64,000 nt of DNA, taken from Winogradskyella ouciana (GTDB lineage Bacteria > Bacteroidota > Bacteroidia > Flavobacteriales > Flavobacteriaceae). A model generated the notes under the pieces. It ran no database searches, had not been told where the DNA came from, and saw only the letters and a list, made by a program, of their open reading frames with translations. How positions within the stretch are numbered: position 1 is the stretch's first letter; the number at the start of each line of letters is the position of its first letter. The position numbers and the translations under genes are program-made. Below, piece after piece: positions 60,650 through 64,000 of this stretch. The stretch covers positions 151,217 through 215,216 of the forward strand of contig NZ_WJYA01000009.1 in NCBI RefSeq assembly GCF_009709615.1, written 5' to 3'.

Positions 60650-61681
60650 ATGAAAAAAAGCAATCTATTTGTTTTGCTGCTTCTTGTTTTGGGGAGTACC
60701 GCAATTGCTCAGCACAAAGGGAATTACAATCAAATTACACAAGATATTTCGAGACAAAATATTTTGTCTGCCGGAAATGCCACTATTTACAATCCAGTGG
60801 TACTGCAACAAATTAATAAAGTGCTACACGCCAGCAATGTTTTAAATATTGATGTAAAAGCACTTCAAAATGTAAATGCTACAACTTACACGGCAATTTT
60901 TAATCTATCTCAAATTGGGCCTTCTGCAGAAACTACAAATGCACTTATGAAACAACGCGTAGATAGCATAAAACTGAGATTGAATGCTATTGGAATTTCA
61001 CCGAAAAATTTCGCCATAGATGTCATATCCTTTATACCTGTTTATGAAGTTGAAGTCACCAAAAAGCTATTCAGCAAGACCTATACTGAAGTTCCTAAGG
61101 GGTTTGAGTTGCAACAGAATATTCATATTCAATTTACCAAGACCAATCAATTTGAAGCCATTCTCGAGGCTTGTGCAAAAAGTGAAGTATATAACTTGGT
61201 TAAGGTGGATTATTTTATTGAAAACATTCAAGAGGTTTACAAAAATCTACAGGATCAGCTTCTAAAGCTCATTGAAGATAAAAAAGCATATTACAATAGT
61301 CTAGGTTTTGATCTATCTCAATATGATGTTGCTATCGCAGATGACAAATATTGCTATTTCCCAAAAGATTTTTATCAAAGCTACCAAGCCTATAATAGCG
61401 TTTCTTTTGAAGCTTTAGATAAAAATAAAGGCGTGACTTCAGCGAAGAAACAAACTTCCTATTATTATCAACCACTGACTTATGAGACTTTTGATGTCGT
61501 CGTAAATCCATCGATTTTAGAACCTGTGGTGCAAATAGGTATGCATATAAAACTGGTTTTTACACCAAAACCTAAAGAAAAGAAAACGGAACCTATCACT
61601 AAAACAAAAATAGACCATAAGTACTACGTCATTTCACCTAACGGAACTATTGACGTAAAAGAATTAAACACAAAAAATTAA
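60650..61681 (+). CDS. SIMPL-like (DUF541-type) exported protein
   Basis: This 343-residue protein has a signal peptide (LGSTAIAQ). The body resembles SIMPL/DUF541 proteins: a repeat of paired beta-alpha units with KQRVDSIKLRLNAIGISPKNF near residue 103, followed by FIPVYEVEVTKKLFSKTYTE and a second unit KLIEDKKAYYNSLGFDLSQYD. The match is by overall pattern, not by a strict motif. The last 40 residues are K/T-rich. It is 5 bases upstream of the VWA lipoprotein gene, so the two are one operon, divergent from the LytS/LytR pair. Confidence 0.65.
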   Translation: MKKSNLFVLLLLVLGSTAIAQHKGNYNQITQDISRQNILSAGNATIYNPVVLQQINKVLHASNVLNIDVKALQNVNATTYTAIFNLSQIGPSAETTNALMKQRVDSIKLRLNAIGISPKNFAIDVISFIPVYEVEVTKKLFSKTYTEVPKGFELQQNIHIQFTKTNQFEAILEACAKSEVYNLVKVDYFIENIQEVYKNLQDQLLKLIEDKKAYYNSLGFDLSQYDVAIADDKYCYFPKDFYQSYQAYNSVSFEALDKNKGVTSAKKQTSYYYQPLTYETFDVVVNPSILEPVVQIGMHIKLVFTPKPKEKKTEPITKTKIDHKYYVISPNGTIDVKELNTKN

Positions 61682-61686
61682 TAACT

Positions 61687-62853
61687 ATGAAAACATTATT
61701 CAGAACACTCGTTATTACGGTTAGTATTGCAAGTTTTACGGCTTGTAACGCAAATACCAAGCAAGAAAAACAGAATTTTGCAGTTGCAGAAACAAAACTT
61801 GAAACCACTTTAAAAACTGAAAAACCAGAAATAAAAGTGGCACTTCTACTAGATACCAGTAACAGTATGGATGGGTTAATAGATCAAGCTAAAGCACAAC
61901 TTTGGCAAATTGTCAACGAATTATCTTATGCAAAATGTAAAGAGGAAAGTCCAGATCTTAAAATAGCACTTTATGAATACGGCAACGACAACCTTAATGC
62001 AGATGAAGGCTACCTTAGGCAAGTCATTGCATTTAGTGACGACCTGGACGAAATCTCAAAATCCTTATTCTCTTTAACCACAAATGGTGGTAATGAATAT
62101 TGCGGAAAAGTCATTCAGACCGCATTAAACCAATTAGATTGGGGAAATAATGATAATGACTTAAAGTTTATTTTCATTGCCGGAAATGAGCCTTACACTC
62201 AGGGAAATGTCAGCTATAAAGATGCTTCTAAACTGGCACATAAAAATGATGTTACGGTTAATACAATCTACTGTGGTGATTATAATCAAGGAATTTCAAG
62301 CTATTGGAAAGATGGTGCAGACTTAACACATGGCGATTATATGGCTATAAACCATAATCAGTCTACAGTACACATAGCATCGCCTTATGATGATAAAATC
62401 TTAGAGCTCAATAAAAAACTAAATAAAACTTATGTGGCTTACGGAAAAGCAGGTCGATCTAAAATGGAACTACAGGCAGAACAAGATTCTAATGCCATGG
62501 ATTATGACAAAGCAAATGCTGTAAGTAGGACTGTAAGTAAGAGTTCTAAATTTTACAAAAACAGTTCTTGGGATTTGGTAGATGCCGAAGCAGAAAAAAG
62601 TTTTTCGTATGATGATTTGAAAGAAGAGCAACTTCCGGAAGAATTGAAAGGCAAGTCAAAAACTGAAATTAAATCTTACATTAATAAAAAACGAAAAGAA
62701 CGAGAAGCGCTTCAAAAGTCAATTAACGATTTAAACCAAAAGCGAAGAGATTATATTGCCAAGCAATCCAAAAGCCCTGAAAATGGATTAGAAAACGCCA
62801 TGTTAAGGGCTATCAAATCCCAAGCGAATAAGAAAAACTATATATGGGATTAG
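61687..62853 (+). CDS. von Willebrand factor A domain lipoprotein
   Basis: This 388-residue lipoprotein (FTAC, Cys20) has a VWA domain at residues about 55-240: KVALLLDTSNSMDGLIDQAK carries the DxSxS metal-site motif, with TTNGGNEYCGKV and FIAGNEPYTQG further on. The C-terminal 140 residues are a helical, K/E-rich coiled coil with no recognised domain. VWA domains bind protein partners through a metal ion. The partner is probably the SIMPL-like protein encoded just upstream; that is an inference from gene pairing only. Confidence 0.9.
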   Translation: MKTLFRTLVITVSIASFTACNANTKQEKQNFAVAETKLETTLKTEKPEIKVALLLDTSNSMDGLIDQAKAQLWQIVNELSYAKCKEESPDLKIALYEYGNDNLNADEGYLRQVIAFSDDLDEISKSLFSLTTNGGNEYCGKVIQTALNQLDWGNNDNDLKFIFIAGNEPYTQGNVSYKDASKLAHKNDVTVNTIYCGDYNQGISSYWKDGADLTHGDYMAINHNQSTVHIASPYDDKILELNKKLNKTYVAYGKAGRSKMELQAEQDSNAMDYDKANAVSRTVSKSSKFYKNSSWDLVDAEAEKSFSYDDLKEEQLPEELKGKSKTEIKSYINKKRKEREALQKSINDLNQKRRDYIAKQSKSPENGLENAMLRAIKSQANKKNYIWD

Positions 62854-62864
62854 GTTAAAAAAAG

Positions 62865-62896
62865 AAAAGGCTCAATTTATAAATTGAGCCTTTTTA
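62865..62896. terminator. Bidirectional terminator between the VWA gene and the PorP-like gene
   Basis: A 14-bp stem AAAAGGCTCAATTT / AAATTGAGCCTTTT with a two-base centre has T or A tracts on both sides. It closes both convergent genes. Confidence 0.9.
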
Positions 62897-62902
62897 AATC
62901 TA

Positions 62903-63916
62903 TTAGTTTATCGCAGGGCAATTACATTCATATTTCTCTCGTCTACAGTTAAAGTTGTACCCTAAAGTAATTTGATGGAAACCTCCTGTATTAAAATTAA
63001 TTGTATTAGCCTGGTATGAATATGTATATGCGAATACAAAATTATTATAATCAACTCCCACAAATGGAGTGAGGTATTGTAATTTTTGACTACTTACACC
63101 TGTTCCACTAGCAAATTCAGCACCATCCAAACTTCGTCTGTATGATAAACCTCCCCATACTTTACCAAAATCCATTTCACGATAAACCTTAGCATTAATA
63201 TCTATTGAAGACTCTTCCGTAGCGTCTCTATACATAAACATAATAGAAGGCTCATAGCTCCAATCACTTCCAAACTTACTAAAAGTGTAACCCATAGAAC
63301 CTAAATAAGTTCTTAAATTCTTAAATTCAAATTCGCCATTTTGATTATAGTTAATGCCATCATTGTCAAGAATATTTTTTGCAGTAAAATGTGCATAAAA
63401 GTCTAAGAAATGATAAGAAAACCCAAAATCAACGTTAAAATTAGTTGCACTTTGTTCAATACCTGCTACAGCTTGGTCAAACTCCCCTGGTGCTAAAAAA
63501 TCTGTTTCATCCAATTTATATTGAATAAACCCAGCACTTAAACCAAATGACAACATGTTTAAGTCAATTTCGTTTCTTGAAAACATTAAATGGTACGCAA
63601 ATGTTGCATATCCACCAACTGTAGAATGATAACCGTTGGCGTCATTAAATATAATACCTCCCAATCCAACTGGTGAATCTCCAAGTCTACTATTTACACT
63701 CAGAGTTTGCAGGCTTGGTGCATCATCGACACCAAACCATTGCTGTCTAGCTGTTAATCTAACTTTAGCACAATTTGCTACACCAGCCATAGAAGGATGT
63801 ATTAAATAATAATTATCCGTCAAATAATCCGAATAAATTGGCATTCCTTCTTGGGCAAAACTAAAATTTGCTACTAAAGCTGTAAATGCTACTAAACAAA
63901 ACTTTTTTAATCTCAT
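62903..63916 (-). CDS. PorP/SprF-family T9SS membrane protein
   Basis: This 337-residue protein has a signal peptide ending near FSFAQ. It then has the PorP/SprF start (EGMPIYSDYLTDNYYLIHPSMAG, then RLTARQQWFGVDDAP) and a beta-barrel ending FHQITLGYNFNCRREKYECNCP. Proteins of this family assist the secretion or surface attachment of a partner adhesin and are encoded just downstream of it. Here the partner gene is the one entering from the right edge, whose stop lies 9 bases before this start. Confidence 0.93.
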   Translation of the reverse strand: MRLKKFCLVAFTALVANFSFAQEGMPIYSDYLTDNYYLIHPSMAGVANCAKVRLTARQQWFGVDDAPSLQTLSVNSRLGDSPVGLGGIIFNDANGYHSTVGGYATFAYHLMFSRNEIDLNMLSFGLSAGFIQYKLDETDFLAPGEFDQAVAGIEQSATNFNVDFGFSYHFLDFYAHFTAKNILDNDGINYNQNGEFEFKNLRTYLGSMGYTFSKFGSDWSYEPSIMFMYRDATEESSIDINAKVYREMDFGKVWGGLSYRRSLDGAEFASGTGVSSQKLQYLTPFVGVDYNNFVFAYTYSYQANTINFNTGGFHQITLGYNFNCRREKYECNCPAIN

Positions 63917-63924
63917 AATCTTTA

Positions 63925-63999
63925 TTATCGTTTCAAGGTAAAATGGGCTCTGAACTCCTTTCTCTGTCCGTTGGTCGGTTCGTCGTACTCAATGGTGAA
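63925..63999 (-). CDS. C-terminal end of a T9SS type-B sorted, adhesin-like protein (partial)
   Basis: This 24-codon open frame runs in from the right edge and stops at TAA (63925-63927). The translation (FTIEYDEPTNGQRKEFRAHF, then TLKR) matches the end of the gliding-motility-associated type B sorting domain, which closes with a YTIEY...KEF.G...L.R pattern. The type B signal together with the PorP/SprF-like gene immediately downstream predicts a large surface adhesin or SprB-type protein. Its size and body are outside the window. Confidence 0.75.
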   Translation of the reverse strand, partial: FTIEYDEPTNGQRKEFRAHFTLKR

Positions 64000-64000
64000 C

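Noticed and set aside
1..64000. CRISPR array, insertion sequence, prophage or rRNA operon
   Set aside because: No regularly spaced repeats, transposase, integrase, phage genes or rRNA sequence were found on reading.

Overview
The window is a piece of chromosome from a marine-type Bacteroidetes bacterium, almost certainly family Flavobacteriaceae. The evidence is the AT-rich DNA, SusC/SusD-type genes, type IX secretion (T9SS) sorting domains and PorP/PorG-type proteins, the short single sigma-70 (RpoD), promoter boxes of the form TTTG...TAnnTTTG, and housekeeping proteins typical of this family. Genus cannot be fixed from sequence reading alone. No insertion sequence, phage, CRISPR array or rRNA operon was seen.

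Left part (about 1-27.5 kb). After the 3' end of a Kdo transferase gene (waaA) and two tandem acidic mini-lipoproteins comes a polysaccharide utilisation locus (PUL) on the minus strand. In transcription order it holds a beta-propeller/LuxR-type regulator, SusC, SusD, two PKD-containing surface lipoproteins and a GH16 laminarinase-type enzyme. After an intercistronic hairpin follow a very large GH149/GH94-like beta-1,3-glucan phosphorylase, a GH17 lipoprotein, a clan GH-A lipoprotein, a GH30 lipoprotein, a GPH-type sugar symporter, a GH17 without a signal peptide, a T9SS-secreted protein of unknown role, and a LacI regulator. The predicted substrate is laminarin (beta-1,3-glucan with beta-1,6 branches). 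The layout suggests cutting at the cell surface, import through SusC/D, debranching and trimming in the periplasm, and transport to the cytoplasm for hydrolysis plus phosphorolysis. No GH3 beta-glucosidase is present in the window.

Middle part (27.5-48.6 kb). This is core genome: a tRNA-Gly/tRNA-Leu operon with a readable promoter and terminator, mutS, an RNA methyltransferase, a SAM methyltransferase, an HPPK-deoxynucleoside kinase fusion, a queuosine-precursor transporter, an AsmA-like protein, rpoD, rpsU, a GH3-auxin-type protein, a PD40 protein, clpX, clpP, tig, a small membrane protein, a MORN/TonB-C protein, an alpha/beta hydrolase and pdxJ.

Right part (48.6-64 kb). This is an envelope biogenesis cluster (CBS protein, nadK, PorG-like protein, uppS, bamA, two Skp/OmpH chaperones, murI), then a gamma-carbonic-anhydrase-like protein, a LytR/LytS-type two-component pair, a SIMPL-like/VWA protein pair and a PorP/SprF protein. 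The window closes on the C-terminus of a T9SS type-B adhesin-like protein.

Several start codons were moved downstream of the longest open frame, on signal-peptide or overlap evidence. The observations most worth a second look are the helically phased TGTATAGGT repeats near susC, the apparent split of PUL lipoproteins by export signal, and the uncharacterised PUL proteins.
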